From contig NZ_JAGIAW010000007.1 of assembly GCF_017744655.1 (NCBI RefSeq), forward strand, positions 124,001 to 188,000: a stretch of 64,000 nt of DNA, written 5' to 3'. Below, piece by piece: positions 1 through 9,882 of the stretch; the stretch's first letter is position 1, and each line of letters starts with the position of its first letter. Position numbers and translations under genes: made by a program. The notes beneath the pieces were generated by a model. That model was not told where the DNA came from. It saw nothing but the letters and a program-made list of their open reading frames with translations, and did no database searches. This stretch comes from Devosia sp. (GTDB taxonomy: Bacteria > Pseudomonadota > Alphaproteobacteria > Rhizobiales > Devosiaceae).

Positions 1-1378
<1,378 letters not shown>

Positions 1379-1880
1379 CAATCCTGTCCCGGAGGAAGCC
1401 AGCGCGCGACGCGGCAGCATTAGGCCGAATGTAAGACCGTCATTGGGGCGTTACAAGGGCAACACCTGCGGCGTCCCGGCCTTTACGTCCAGTCATTTTG
1501 TCGCGACGGGGTTAACGGGATATGGCCTGAGGCGGTTCCGGCGGGAGTACCTGTTCTATCATAGCATCTCGCTCCCGCCGACGATATGTCGCGGGACTAG
1601 TTTGGTGGACGGACCCCGGAGCGGCATTCGCCTCGAAGTATTTTGTAGATGAAGCGGATACCGCTCCGGAGTGCCCTCTTTTCGGGCGGGAACTATCGGC
1701 GACCATTGATCGCTCGTCGCAGGCGGCCAGCCCCGAACGTACGCTGGAGACGATCCAGCGCCGGGCCCCCTCGCTACTGTCGTCTGCAGACCGTCCGTGC
1801 GAGGTTGGATGGGACTATTATGAGGGCATAATTGGGGGCGGGGATAAGATGGATAAGTCCATCCCGCCCCAAACCACGGT

Positions 1881-1946
1881 GTCATCCCCGCGAAAGCGGG
1901 GATCTCTGTTTAACGGCAGCGGGATTCCCGCTTTCGCGGGAATGAC
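1881..1946. repeat. Paired palindromic repeat, family 1, copy a
   Basis: Two facing hairpins. The first begins GTCATCCCCGCGAAAGCGGG; the second is its near-reverse complement ending TTTCGCGGGAATGAC. The spacer is about 20 bases. Five more paired copies and two halves occur in intergenic spaces of this window (25018, 34354, 43194, 55884, 57170; halves 36674 and 54493). The layout is that of a REP/BIME element. No REP-associated transposase is visible here. Confidence 0.9.
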
Positions 1947-1969
1947 GCGGTGTGGGAGGGAAGCGAGAT

Positions 1970-1997
1970 GGATTGCCGGGACAAGCCCGGCAATGAC
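1970..1997. repeat. Palindromic repeat, family 2, single hairpin
   Basis: An inverted repeat with arms around ATTGCCGGG and CCCGGCAAT, directly next to a family 1 element. The same hairpin occurs at 16584 and 24247, where it is followed by a second CACCA...TGGTGAC arm. Similar GTCATTGCCGGGCTTG elements are known as dispersed repeats in Hyphomicrobiales (recalled, not searched). Confidence 0.8.
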
Positions 1998-2015
1998 GAT
2001 GGATGGGGGCGGTGG

Positions 2016-3290
2016 CTAATCCACCAGCACCCTCACCTTGATCCGATCATCGAACGACCAGCCACCCAGCGACAGCACCGCTCCGTTTGCATCGCGCACA
2101 ATGGGTGCCGTTCGGATCGCCTCGGCCGGTGTCGTCACCTTAAACCCCAAGACTTCTTCGAGACGGTGGCGCGGGAAGAAATCGGTGGCGGAGGCGACAA
2201 AGCCAGGTTCGACCGACGCATTGGTGATCTCGAAACGCTCGTCCCAGACCAGCACGGCATCGGGCGGCAAGGTCTGGTCCTCGGGCAGCGTCCTGCCCGG
2301 CTCACGAGCAATGGTCACAAAACCGTCCTTGATGCGGATGACGGTGCCGAGCAAGGTCGTGCCGCGGGGCAATGCATTGGTGGTGATCTGTTCAAAGAGC
2401 CGCTCGACCTGCCCGAGGGCACGCGGCTTCTGCCGTCCGCCGACAACGGCAAGGATGCGGCTCAGCACACGGCGACCCGTTGCTGGTCCAAGCTGGTTCA
2501 GGGCTTCGAGTGGCAGGGAAGCCGCGCCGAAACCATCGACTACAACCAGTTCGGCAAAGGCGGCATCGGCGAGTTGGGCCAGGGCCTGATCCGCCTCGGC
2601 CATACGGGCGGCAAAACGCGACAGGGCCGCGCCATCAAGCCCCTCCTGCGCCAACGATGGCAAGAGACGGCGCCAGCGGACGCGTTCATACGTATTGTCA
2701 CTGTTGGAAGGATCATGCGCGGGCACAAGACCCGCCTCTTCCACGATCACGCCAAGCGCGGCCGGCTCGACATCGAGCAGCGGCCGGAAAACCCGTACGC
2801 CTTCGACCTCGGAAAATGGCACCATGCCCTTTAGGCCATCGAGCCCGCTGCCATGGGCCAAACGCATCAAAATGGTTTCGGCCTGATCGGCGCGATGATG
2901 GGCGGTCAGCAGGACCTTTGCCCCGTCCGCGGCCATCGCCTCACCGATGAGCTGGTAGCGGGCCTGTCGCGCCGCTTCCTGAAGGCCTGTTTCAGGATGG
3001 CCCTCGCTCCATTTGAGTGCCCGAAATTCGAAGCCGAGCTTTGCCGCTTCGGCCGCGACCATGGCGACCTCGTCGGCGGCCTCGGGCCGAAGACCATGGT
3101 CGAGGCTATAGACGACGATCCCGGGAGATGTTTCGACGCCCGAAAGCCAGCGATGGGCGAGGAGCATGAGCGCCAGACTATCGGGGCCGCCGGAAACGGC
3201 GAGACCAATGACGGCCTCGCCTGAGATGGGCGCAAACAGATTTGCCAGCGTCGCCTGATCAGCGAGATCCGGGGTCAGGCTGGCGGGCAT
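2016..3290 (-). CDS. tilS: tRNA(Ile)-lysidine synthetase TilS
   Basis: Adds lysine to C34 of the CAU anticodon of a minor tRNA-Ile, so that it reads AUA instead of AUG; essential in most bacteria. 424 residues with the PP-loop ATP pyrophosphatase motif SGGPDS at residues 33-38 and the family block around DHGLRPEAADE. The C-terminal half is the usual weakly conserved TilS extension. The start at 3290 overlaps the last 16 bases of cpoB, so the two are translationally coupled. The tilS-ftsH order is conserved widely in bacteria. Confidence 0.95.
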   Translation of the reverse strand: MPASLTPDLADQATLANLFAPISGEAVIGLAVSGGPDSLALMLLAHRWLSGVETSPGIVVYSLDHGLRPEAADEVAMVAAEAAKLGFEFRALKWSEGHPETGLQEAARQARYQLIGEAMAADGAKVLLTAHHRADQAETILMRLAHGSGLDGLKGMVPFSEVEGVRVFRPLLDVEPAALGVIVEEAGLVPAHDPSNSDNTYERVRWRRLLPSLAQEGLDGAALSRFAARMAEADQALAQLADAAFAELVVVDGFGAASLPLEALNQLGPATGRRVLSRILAVVGGRQKPRALGQVERLFEQITTNALPRGTTLLGTVIRIKDGFVTIAREPGRTLPEDQTLPPDAVLVWDERFEITNASVEPGFVASATDFFPRHRLEEVLGFKVTTPAEAIRTAPIVRDANGAVLSLGGWSFDDRIKVRVLVD

Positions 3291-4309
3291 TCGGCCTTGG
3301 CTTTCTCCTCGGCAAGCCGCGCGACGAAAGCCGGAGGTTGGGTCGTATAGCGCTTGTCGACCTCGTTGAAGGTGCGGCAGGCGGTTTCGCGCTCACCGGC
3401 GCCGGAAAGCGCCATGCCGAGCTTCAGCAGGAGATCGGGCGAGCGGGGACTATTGGGATGCTTCTGGAACGTATCGAGCAGCACTTCGGCCGCCTGATCG
3501 TAGGAACCCTGGGTAAGAAGCGCATCGCCGAGGAAATTGGCAGCTTCCGGCACCTGCGGATTGTCGGGATAGAGCGACACGAACTGGTCGAACTGATCGG
3601 CGGCAAAGGCATAGTCGCCGGACGCATAGGCCTCGTAGCCGGCGGCAAACTGCGCATCGGCATCGGCATCGCCGGTCGAAACCGTGGCCGGATTGTAGCT
3701 GAGATCAAGCGGCTGGCCGGTGGTCAGGTCAATGCCACCGGTCTGCCCGGTGCCCACCAGCGGATCGGACGAATTGCCAAGATCATCCATCGGCAAGGCC
3801 GATTGATCGTCAAAGGTCGGATCGAATTCGGCCTCACCCGGCAGCGGCTTGACGCCCTGTTCGGGGATCTGGGTCAGCGGTACGGCATCTTCACCGGTCG
3901 GGGCCTGGACTTGGGTCTGCGGCGACACCGCGGGCGGCGTCACGCCACCAGGTTGGGTCGCCGCCTCAGTTTTTCCCCCAGCACCGCCTTCCAGCTGCTG
4001 GAAGCGGAACTCATTGTCTTCCTGCATGCGGTTGACGATTTCCTGCATCTGGGTGAGCTGGAAAGTCAGGCCCTCGATCTGGCCGTTGAGCAGGCGAATC
4101 TGCTCTTCGAGCTGCTGCATGCGCACCAGCACCTGGGCCTGATCGGCCTGGGCCACGAGAACGCGTTCGGGTTGGGTATTGGTGAAGGAGAGACCGCCCA
4201 ATTCGGCGGGAGGAAGGGTTTGCGCATTTGCCGCGGGCAGGAGCCCCAGCCCGATGGCGATGGCGCACAAACCGGCGCGCGCCTTTCTGTTGAACGTTCC
4301 GAACTTCAC
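3275..4309 (-). CDS. cpoB: Cell division coordinator CpoB (YbgF), Tol-Pal associated
   Basis: Periplasmic TPR protein that links Tol-Pal outer-membrane constriction to peptidoglycan synthesis at division. I place the start at the GTG at 4309: it has GGAG 8 bases upstream and opens a clean signal peptide ending ANAQ, whereas the longer open frame adds about 110 residues without sense. The 344 residues then show a coiled coil rich in Leu, Gln and Glu (about 50-115), a low-complexity Thr/Pro/Gln linker, and a C-terminal YbgF-type TPR domain (about 215-340). A terminator-like hairpin separates it from pal, so it may be only partly co-transcribed with pal. Confidence 0.93.
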   Translation of the reverse strand: MKFGTFNRKARAGLCAIAIGLGLLPAANAQTLPPAELGGLSFTNTQPERVLVAQADQAQVLVRMQQLEEQIRLLNGQIEGLTFQLTQMQEIVNRMQEDNEFRFQQLEGGAGGKTEAATQPGGVTPPAVSPQTQVQAPTGEDAVPLTQIPEQGVKPLPGEAEFDPTFDDQSALPMDDLGNSSDPLVGTGQTGGIDLTTGQPLDLSYNPATVSTGDADADAQFAAGYEAYASGDYAFAADQFDQFVSLYPDNPQVPEAANFLGDALLTQGSYDQAAEVLLDTFQKHPNSPRSPDLLLKLGMALSGAGERETACRTFNEVDKRYTTQPPAFVARLAEEKAKAECPPA

Positions 4310-4381
4310 GCCGTTTTCTCCAATGGGTCGATGCGCGACAAGATGGGTATCTTTGGCCTCTTGATAAAGGCCAATTTTGGT

Positions 4382-4421
4382 CAAAACAAAACACCCGGCC
4401 CACTTTCGTGGCACCGGGCGT
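4382..4421 (-). terminator. Rho-independent terminator after pal
   Basis: On the minus strand a GC-rich stem built from ACGCCCGG...CCGGGTGT with a GAAA loop (plus-strand 4391-4421) is followed by TTTTGTTTTG. It lies between the pal stop and the cpoB start. Confidence 0.75.
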
Positions 4422-4526
4422 TCCTTGCCTCCAGTTCTTGCGACTGGAATTTTGAGCATCGGACCGAAAAGTGTTGGCGGTTTTCGGGAAATCCGATGCG
4501 GTAGCGGCATTCTGCCGCCCCGATTT

Positions 4527-5027
4527 TTACTGGACCACCGTGACCGCGCGGCGGTTCTGGCTCCAGCAGGAAATGTCGTTGCAGATGGCGACCGGACGCT
4601 CCTTGCCGAAGGACTGGCTGGTGATGCGCTGGCCGTTGACACCCTTGGAAACGAGATAGTTCACGACCACCGAGGCGCGGCGGGCGCCGAGGGCGATATT
4701 GTATTCGCGGGTCCCGCGTTCGTCGGCATGGCCTTCGATCATCACGCGATAGTTCTGGTACTGGTTGAGCCAGGCGGCCTGCTTGTCGAGGGTAGCCATG
4801 GCTTCCGAGGTCAACGAGCTCGAATCGGTCGTGAAGAAAACGCGGTCGCCGACGGTGACGATGAATTCCTGCTGGCTGCCCGGAGCACCACCACCCGGGC
4901 CGAGATTACCGGCGCCGGTAAGACCGACAGCATCATTGGAACTGCGCGAACAGGCAGCGACGACGACGACGAAAAACAGCATCGCGGCAGCGCGCAACGC
5001 GGTCGAAAATGGTGCGGGAATGGCCAC
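4527..5027 (-). CDS. pal: Peptidoglycan-associated lipoprotein Pal
   Basis: Outer-membrane lipoprotein that binds peptidoglycan through its OmpA domain and is moved by TolQRA and TolB during division. The GTG at 5027 is chosen because GGAG lies 6 bases upstream and it gives a short signal sequence with a lipobox ending VVVAAC (lipidated Cys at about 26). The OmpA-like domain covers the last 110 residues and has the diaminopimelate-binding block GHADERGTREYNIALGARRA. Length 166 residues, normal for the family. A TTAACCAT element at 5101-5108 (minus strand) could be a CtrA half-site. Confidence 0.95.
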   Translation of the reverse strand: MAIPAPFSTALRAAAMLFFVVVVAACSRSSNDAVGLTGAGNLGPGGGAPGSQQEFIVTVGDRVFFTTDSSSLTSEAMATLDKQAAWLNQYQNYRVMIEGHADERGTREYNIALGARRASVVVNYLVSKGVNGQRITSQSFGKERPVAICNDISCWSQNRRAVTVVQ

Positions 5028-5225
5028 GGGTAGCTCCAAAAAGGCAACAATCTTAAGTGCAGCATTTACCGCGCTTAATCTTAAAAACGGGTTCGCCAGA
5101 ATGGTTAATCTTTGCCTATTCAGGCGCGAGTGTGGCGGGAATCCGGGCTTTTTCGTGATGTTGCACTTGGGCAACAGGCTCAACGGCCGATCACGTTAAG
5201 GTTAAGCGACGTGGGTCTCAGAGAC

Positions 5226-5248
5226 GAAAAAGGGGGCCGCAGCCCCCT
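5226..5248 (-). terminator. Rho-independent terminator after tolB
   Basis: Minus-strand hairpin GGGGGCTGCGGCCCCC (plus 5232-5247) followed by TTTTT, starting 8 bases after the tolB stop. It implies that pal has its own promoter in the 228-base gap that follows. Confidence 0.85.
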
Positions 5249-5254
5249 CCCAAA

Positions 5255-6565
5255 TCAGCTCCGCAGCCCCGACCAGGACGGGTCCGAAGCGTAGCTTTCC
5301 GTCGCGATGGTCTGGGGATTGCGGCCCCAGATATCGACGCTCATCAGGCGCGGGCCGTCATTGCCGCCCGGGTCCTGGAAGAACATGATGACGCGGCCAT
5401 TGGGCGCCCAGGTTGGACCTTCGGCATGGTAGCTCGAATAGAGGAGGCGCTCCCCCGAGCCATCGGGGGCCATGATACCGATGTGGAACTGGCCGCCCGA
5501 CTGGCGGGTAAAGGCGATGAGATCGCCCTTGGGGGACCAGACCGGAGTGGAATAGCTGCCCTGACCGAAGCTGATGCGCTGCGCGTTACCGCCGCCGGCA
5601 CCCATCATGTAGATCTGGGGCGAGCCGCCACGGTCGCTTTCGAAGACGATGCGGCCGCCATCGGGCGAGTAAGACGGACCAGTGTCAATGGCCGCGCCGG
5701 AGGTGAGCTGTGCAGGCTGGCCGCCATTGGTGCTGACGGCATAAATATTGGTTGCGCCGCCCTGCTCCACCGAAAAGGCGACCGTGCCGCCATCGGGCGA
5801 GAAGCGCGGAGCGAAGGTCATGGCGCCGACATTGGCCAGACGCTGCTGGCGACCCGAGGAGAGCTGCAGCAGATAGACCTGCGGATTGCCATCGGCAAAG
5901 TTCATATAAGTGACGAGATCGCCATTGGGCGAGAAGCGCGGCGTGAGCGCCATGGACGCCCCGTCGGTCAGATACTGCACATTGGCGCCGTCCTGATCCA
6001 TGATGGCGAGGCGACGGGTGCGGTTGGCCTTGGGGCCGCTTTCGGCAGTGTAGATGACGCGGGTATCGAAATAGCCCGTACCGCCGGCCAGCTGCTCATA
6101 GATGGCGTCGGAGACGATATGGCCGATGCGGCGCGCCGAATTGGGATCGGTATTATAGCTCTTGCCCACGACCTGCGCGGCCTGCTGGGTATCCCAGACG
6201 CGGACGGAGGAGGAAATCTGCCCGCCGCGCTCGACCGAGCCCATGACCAGCGCATCGACATTCGCCGTGCGCCAGACGTTGAAATCGGGCGTGCCGTTGA
6301 CATCGCCCGCCTGGACCGGCAGCGAAGCCGGATCGAGCGGCAGGAAGAGGCCCGAACGGCGCAGGTTGTTGCGCACGATGTCGGCGATCTCGCGCCCAAA
6401 GGTCGGGTCCGACGAGGCAAAGTCCGGGATGGCGATCGGCAGGGGCTGAAAATTGGCCCCCTCCACCACGATGCGCAGCTGCGCCATAGCCATGGGAGAG
6501 GTTGCCAGCAGGGCGCCACCGGCCAGGCCAAGCTTGAGCGCAGAGCGACGGGTAAGAAGCGTCAT
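5255..6565 (-). CDS. tolB: Tol-Pal system beta-propeller protein TolB
   Basis: Periplasmic protein that shuttles between TolA and Pal and times Pal release. 436 residues: signal peptide, an N-terminal D1/D2 domain (about 30-160) and six WD40-like TolB repeats with recurring FSPNGD, FSPDGG, YSPDGG and WSPKGD turns (about 190-430). The start is the ATG at 6565; the longer open frame adds 53 unlikely residues. The signal peptide begins MTLLTRRSALKLG, a good twin-arginine motif, so export may be by Tat rather than Sec (inference). Follows tolA and its short paralogue on the same strand. Confidence 0.96.
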   Translation of the reverse strand: MTLLTRRSALKLGLAGGALLATSPMAMAQLRIVVEGANFQPLPIAIPDFASSDPTFGREIADIVRNNLRRSGLFLPLDPASLPVQAGDVNGTPDFNVWRTANVDALVMGSVERGGQISSSVRVWDTQQAAQVVGKSYNTDPNSARRIGHIVSDAIYEQLAGGTGYFDTRVIYTAESGPKANRTRRLAIMDQDGANVQYLTDGASMALTPRFSPNGDLVTYMNFADGNPQVYLLQLSSGRQQRLANVGAMTFAPRFSPDGGTVAFSVEQGGATNIYAVSTNGGQPAQLTSGAAIDTGPSYSPDGGRIVFESDRGGSPQIYMMGAGGGNAQRISFGQGSYSTPVWSPKGDLIAFTRQSGGQFHIGIMAPDGSGERLLYSSYHAEGPTWAPNGRVIMFFQDPGGNDGPRLMSVDIWGRNPQTIATESYASDPSWSGLRS

Positions 6566-6629
6566 GAGTTGGTTGTCTCCAATTTCGCCGTTTGGCCGGT
6601 TTTTGGCCAGCAACAGGGCAAATTCAAGG

Positions 6630-6983
6630 TCACGGTTGCAGTTCGATCTCGAGCGTCTTCCATTGCTCGTACGTCTCTGCAGAAAAGGAATAGGGCGCGC
6701 ATCGTTCCAGTGCACGAATGGCACCCGTTGCGATGTGTCGCCCGGCTGCGGACTTATTGGCGTCGATGATTTCGGTCCTCAGGATAGCCCCGGCGGGGTC
6801 GAGCTCCATGCGGATTTTTACGCTGAGACCGGAGGCAGCATCGTCAGGCGTCAGCGCCCAGCACGACTTCACCTGCTGAAGGAAACCCCCGATCTCCGCC
6901 TGGCTGACCTCCTGGGCCTGGACCGGGCTGGCGGCGAACAATACCGCGAGGCATGAAGCAGCGAGCGCGCGGAAAAACATCAT
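6630..6983 (-). CDS. TolA C-terminal-domain-like periplasmic protein
   Basis: A 117-residue exported protein with a signal peptide ending in VQAQ, followed by one domain that copies the C-terminal domain of the TolA just upstream. Shared landmarks are K-CW near the start, a KIRMELD/LRVSMN strand, A-RA-ERCAPY / A-RAVVQCGPY with its conserved Cys, and a WKTLEIELQP / WRSIEVELRP ending. It has no membrane anchor and no Pro/Glu-rich stalk. The ATG at 6983 overlaps the tolA TGA in ATGA and has GGAG 8 bases upstream. It may be a soluble TolA domain competing for or assisting TolB/Pal contacts; its function is not known. Confidence 0.85.
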   Translation of the reverse strand: MMFFRALAASCLAVLFAASPVQAQEVSQAEIGGFLQQVKSCWALTPDDAASGLSVKIRMELDPAGAILRTEIIDANKSAAGRHIATGAIRALERCAPYSFSAETYEQWKTLEIELQP

Positions 6984-8134
6984 GGGCGGAGCTCCACTTC
7001 GATCGAGCGCCACTCGCTGAAGGAGTCCGCAGACAGCATCGTATAGGGACCGCACTGGACGACGGCACGCTGGGCGGCGCGGGCAATGGCCTGGCCGGCG
7101 GGGGTCTGGTCGGCCGAAACGATCTGCGGCGTGCCGTTGACGCTACCGTCCTGGTTCATCGAAACGCGCAGGGTGACGTTCATACCGGAATTGAAATCGC
7201 TCGGTAGCAGGTTCCAGCAATTCTTGATGCGCGCCACGAGCCCGTCAATGGCCGTCTGACTGAGACGGGCCGAGGTGCCGGTGGTGTCACCCAAGGTCGG
7301 AGAACCACCCTGACCAGTTGTGCCACCGGTCGTGGGGGCATTGTTGATGATCGAAGCGATGTCGTCGGCAAGATCGGAATCGAGCTGGGTTGGCCCAGGC
7401 TGGGTCGGCCGCGGGGTCTGCGATTGCGACTGGTTTTGCGCAGCGGCAGCAGCGGCCTGACGCTGGCGCTGTTCTTCCTCGCGCTTCTTGCGCTCAGCTT
7501 CAGCGGCAGCGAATTGCTGACGCAGTTGAGCCAGATTGCTCGGACGGGCAGCCGGGGTCGGCGCCGCGACAGCAGGTGTCGTAGGCTCGGGTTCCGGGGT
7601 CGGCTCAGGGGCGGGCGTAGGCGTCGGTTCCGGAGCCGGTTCGGGCTCCGGGGTCGGTGCTGGCGTGGGCGCAGGCTGCGGACGCGTCTGCGGCGTCGGC
7701 GGAGTGGGCGTCGGGGCAGGCTGCGGCGCGGGTTCCGGGGTCGGAGCAGGCTCGGGGGCCGGCTCCGGTTCAGGCGTAGGTTCTGGAACCGGCTCCGGCT
7801 GCGGCGCGGGTTCGGGCGCCGGGGCCGTCTCGGTCACCGGCTGCGGCGTCGGGATATCGGCAGGCGATGGCGTTGGCTGATCTTCCTGCGTATTGCCGGT
7901 GGGCTGCGCCAGTTCGGCGGGCTGATCGCTTTCAACGATCGACGGCGTGTCAGTTTCGACGACAGTGCTGTCGAGCTGGCCGGCGCGGATATTGGAATAT
8001 TCTTCGATGGGAACGAGATCCACCGAAATCGACGCGGTGACAGGCGTCAGCGGCTCGGTCGATCCAAGACTGATCAGACCAAGCACAATCAGCAACACAT
8101 GCGCTGAAACTGAGACGGCGACGCCAGTACGCAT
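6980..8134 (-). CDS. tolA: Cell envelope integrity protein TolA
   Basis: Inner-membrane protein that carries proton-motive energy from TolQR to TolB/Pal. 384 residues: a membrane anchor at about 5-22, then a long stalk (about 70-170) made of Pro-Glu and Pro-Thr repeats, an Ala/Glu/Gln/Arg-rich helical segment (about 190-225), a Gly/Thr linker, and the C-terminal TolA domain with KNCWNLL and a conserved VQCGPY Cys. The Pro/Glu stalk replaces the Ala/Lys helix of E. coli TolA. On the opposite strand the same repeats create a Gly/Arg-rich open frame that is an artefact. Confidence 0.93.
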   Translation of the reverse strand: MRTGVAVSVSAHVLLIVLGLISLGSTEPLTPVTASISVDLVPIEEYSNIRAGQLDSTVVETDTPSIVESDQPAELAQPTGNTQEDQPTPSPADIPTPQPVTETAPAPEPAPQPEPVPEPTPEPEPAPEPAPTPEPAPQPAPTPTPPTPQTRPQPAPTPAPTPEPEPAPEPTPTPAPEPTPEPEPTTPAVAAPTPAARPSNLAQLRQQFAAAEAERKKREEEQRQRQAAAAAAQNQSQSQTPRPTQPGPTQLDSDLADDIASIINNAPTTGGTTGQGGSPTLGDTTGTSARLSQTAIDGLVARIKNCWNLLPSDFNSGMNVTLRVSMNQDGSVNGTPQIVSADQTPAGQAIARAAQRAVVQCGPYTMLSADSFSEWRSIEVELRP

Positions 8135-8143
8135 GCCGCGGAC

Positions 8144-8584
8144 CTATTCCCTGCGCTCGGTGACGAGCCCAATCTTGGAATAGCCGGCAGCCGAAAGCAG
8201 ACCCATGACGCGCATCACGCTGCCATAATTGGCCGTGGTGTCGCCGCGGAGGAAAATTCGGTCTTCCGGAGTCGCAAGAGCCGCAACGGTCGTCACGAGG
8301 CTTGCCTCGTCCACCGGCGTCTCATCGACATAGATGGCGCCCTCGGGCGTGACTGCGACGGTGATCGGTTGGGTCTGGCTCGGCATGTCGGCAGCGGCCG
8401 ACTGCGGCAGGTCTACCGGCACGCCGGCCGTCATCATAGGCGCGGCGACCATGAAGATGATCAGCAGCACCAGCATCACGTCCACCATGGGCGTGATGTT
8501 GATTTCGCTCATCACCGCTTTCCGGCGGCCGCGACGGCGGCGTCCGCCACCCCCGCCTCCGCCACCTGCTACACCCATGCCCAT
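8144..8584 (-). CDS. tolR: Tol-Pal proton channel subunit TolR
   Basis: Partner of TolQ in the stator complex of the inner membrane. The start at the ATG at 8584 lies one base after the tolQ stop and gives 146 residues. It begins with a Gly-rich and Arg-rich cytoplasmic tail (GGGGGGGG then RRRRGRR), followed by one membrane segment with the proton-conducting Asp in the block INITPMVDVMLVLLIIFMV, and a periplasmic ExbD/TolR domain. The polyglycine-polyarginine tail is longer than in enterobacterial TolR. Confidence 0.95.
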   Translation of the reverse strand: MGMGVAGGGGGGGGRRRRGRRKAVMSEINITPMVDVMLVLLIIFMVAAPMMTAGVPVDLPQSAAADMPSQTQPITVAVTPEGAIYVDETPVDEASLVTTVAALATPEDRIFLRGDTTANYGSVMRVMGLLSAAGYSKIGLVTERRE

Positions 8585-8585
8585 A

Positions 8586-9296
8586 TCAGCGGCTCCGGGC
8601 TTCGAGCTGGCGGCTGAGAATGGTCGAGAACTCGTCGGCAAAGCCTTCGAGGCGCCCGATCATCTTGGCCGAGTCGGCAGAAAGCTTGTTATAGGCGATA
8701 ACGGCAGGGATAGCAGCGACGAGGCCGATGGCGGTCGCGAACAGCGCTTCGGCGATCGGGCCGGCGACCACAGCGAGGTTGGTCGAGGACGATGCCGCGA
8801 TATTGGTAAAAGCGTTCATGATGCCCCAGACGGTGCCGAACAGGCCGATGAACGGACCGGCTGAACCGACCGTCGCGAGGAAGCCCAGGCGCTTTTCCAG
8901 AAACTCGCTTTCGCGCGAAATGGCGACATCGAGCACCTTGTCGAGGCGCTGCTGCATGCCGACAAAGCTCGCCGCGTTCTGCTCATGGCTGCGCTTCCAC
9001 TCCTTCATGGCGGCGACGAAGACGGCGCCCATGCCACCGGAGGCCTTTTCCGACTGCTGCTTGTAAAGCTCTTCCAGCGACTGGCCGGACCAGAAGGTCT
9101 TTTCGAAATTGTTCATTTCCGCGCTGACGCGGCGATAGGCGATGGTCTTGTCGACGATGATGGCCCAGCACCAGACCGAGGCACCGAGCAGGCCCAGCAT
9201 CACCGATTTGACGACGATGTCGGCCGCCCAGAACAGTCCCCAAATGGACAGGTCGGCATGTGGAGCGGCCGCTCCCACTGCATCCATGACTTCCAT
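8586..9296 (-). CDS. tolQ: Tol-Pal proton channel subunit TolQ
   Basis: MotA/TolQ/ExbB-family channel protein that uses the proton gradient to drive TolA. 236 residues with a membrane segment at about 25-45 and two more in the block GPFIGLFGTVWGIMNAF (about 145-170) and around AIGLVAAIPAVIAYN (about 185-205). AGGA is well placed before the ATG at 9296. A GTGGTTAA element at 9450-9457 upstream resembles a CtrA half-site. First gene of the tolQRA-tolA'-tolB run; tolR follows with 1 base between. Confidence 0.96.
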   Translation of the reverse strand: MEVMDAVGAAAPHADLSIWGLFWAADIVVKSVMLGLLGASVWCWAIIVDKTIAYRRVSAEMNNFEKTFWSGQSLEELYKQQSEKASGGMGAVFVAAMKEWKRSHEQNAASFVGMQQRLDKVLDVAISRESEFLEKRLGFLATVGSAGPFIGLFGTVWGIMNAFTNIAASSSTNLAVVAGPIAEALFATAIGLVAAIPAVIAYNKLSADSAKMIGRLEGFADEFSTILSRQLEARSR

Positions 9297-9483
9297 GAAG
9301 TGATCCTTTCGGCCCGGCCCAAGCGCCCGGCCCCATGCTTTGTGCGATGGGGGCGGAATCTGTCAAAATTAAGAGAAATGCCCTGCAAAACAGGCCTCTC
9401 GGCCCGCTCCGTAGCGCAATCGCTCCTTTGACTCGATTATGGTGACCAAGTGGTTAACAAAGCGATTCCCGAGGCGACCGCCC

Positions 9484-9882
9484 TCAAGTTTCGCCCTGCA
9501 ACAGGGCCCGTAATCCAGCCGGCAGCCGCACCGGGCCGCCTGTGGTCTTGATGGCCACGACCAGAACGCGTGCCTTTGTAAGAACGGTATCTTCACGCAG
9601 AATTGTCTGTTCGAGCACGAGCCGGACCGGCGTCGCCTCGGCAACTCTGGTCTCGACATTAAGAAGATCGTCAATCCTGGCGGCGCTCAGAAAGTCGATC
9701 TCCATCTTGCGCACGGCAAAGGCAATGCCGTCTTCGATCAGCTCGAAATGATGGATGCCGAGATCGCGCAGAAACTCGGTACGCCCCCGCTCGAAGAACT
9801 TTAGATAGGCCGCATGATAGACATAGCCGGAGAAGTCGGTGTCTTCGTAATAGATGCGAACGGGAAAACGATGCGTGCTCAT
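9484..9882 (-). CDS. ybgC: Acyl-CoA thioesterase YbgC, Tol-Pal operon
   Basis: Hot-dog-fold thioesterase of the 4-hydroxybenzoyl-CoA thioesterase family. It sits beside tolQ in most Proteobacteria and is thought to act on acyl-CoA or acyl-ACP in lipid metabolism. The N-terminal active-site block YYEDTDFSGYVYHAAYLKFF (about 11-30) is intact, with the catalytic Asp and the Tyr-His pair. 132 residues, normal length. It overlaps the Nudix gene upstream by 4 bases and is 187 bases before tolQ. Confidence 0.94.
   Translation of the reverse strand: MSTHRFPVRIYYEDTDFSGYVYHAAYLKFFERGRTEFLRDLGIHHFELIEDGIAFAVRKMEIDFLSAARIDDLLNVETRVAEATPVRLVLEQTILREDTVLTKARVLVVAIKTTGGPVRLPAGLRALLQGET

Larger units (their letters stand above)
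1379..2015. other. Intergenic region between tilS and ftsH
   Basis: No convincing gene in 637 bases: the open frames here have no family resemblance and odd composition. It holds the ftsH leader on the right-hand side of the gene start, an inverted repeat CCGGAGCGG (1616-1624) / CCGCTCCGG (1661-1669) with a 36-base loop that could be part of a structured RNA, and two palindromic repeats near 1881-1997 that are listed separately. Confidence 0.6.

Noticed and set aside
1559-1885. 108-codon open frame in the tilS-ftsH gap
   Set aside because: It starts at the repeat, has no ribosome-binding site and no protein-like composition.
7424-8107. Gly/Arg-rich open frames opposite tolA
   Set aside because: Reverse complement of the Pro/Glu stalk of TolA; not a silk-like or RNA-binding protein.
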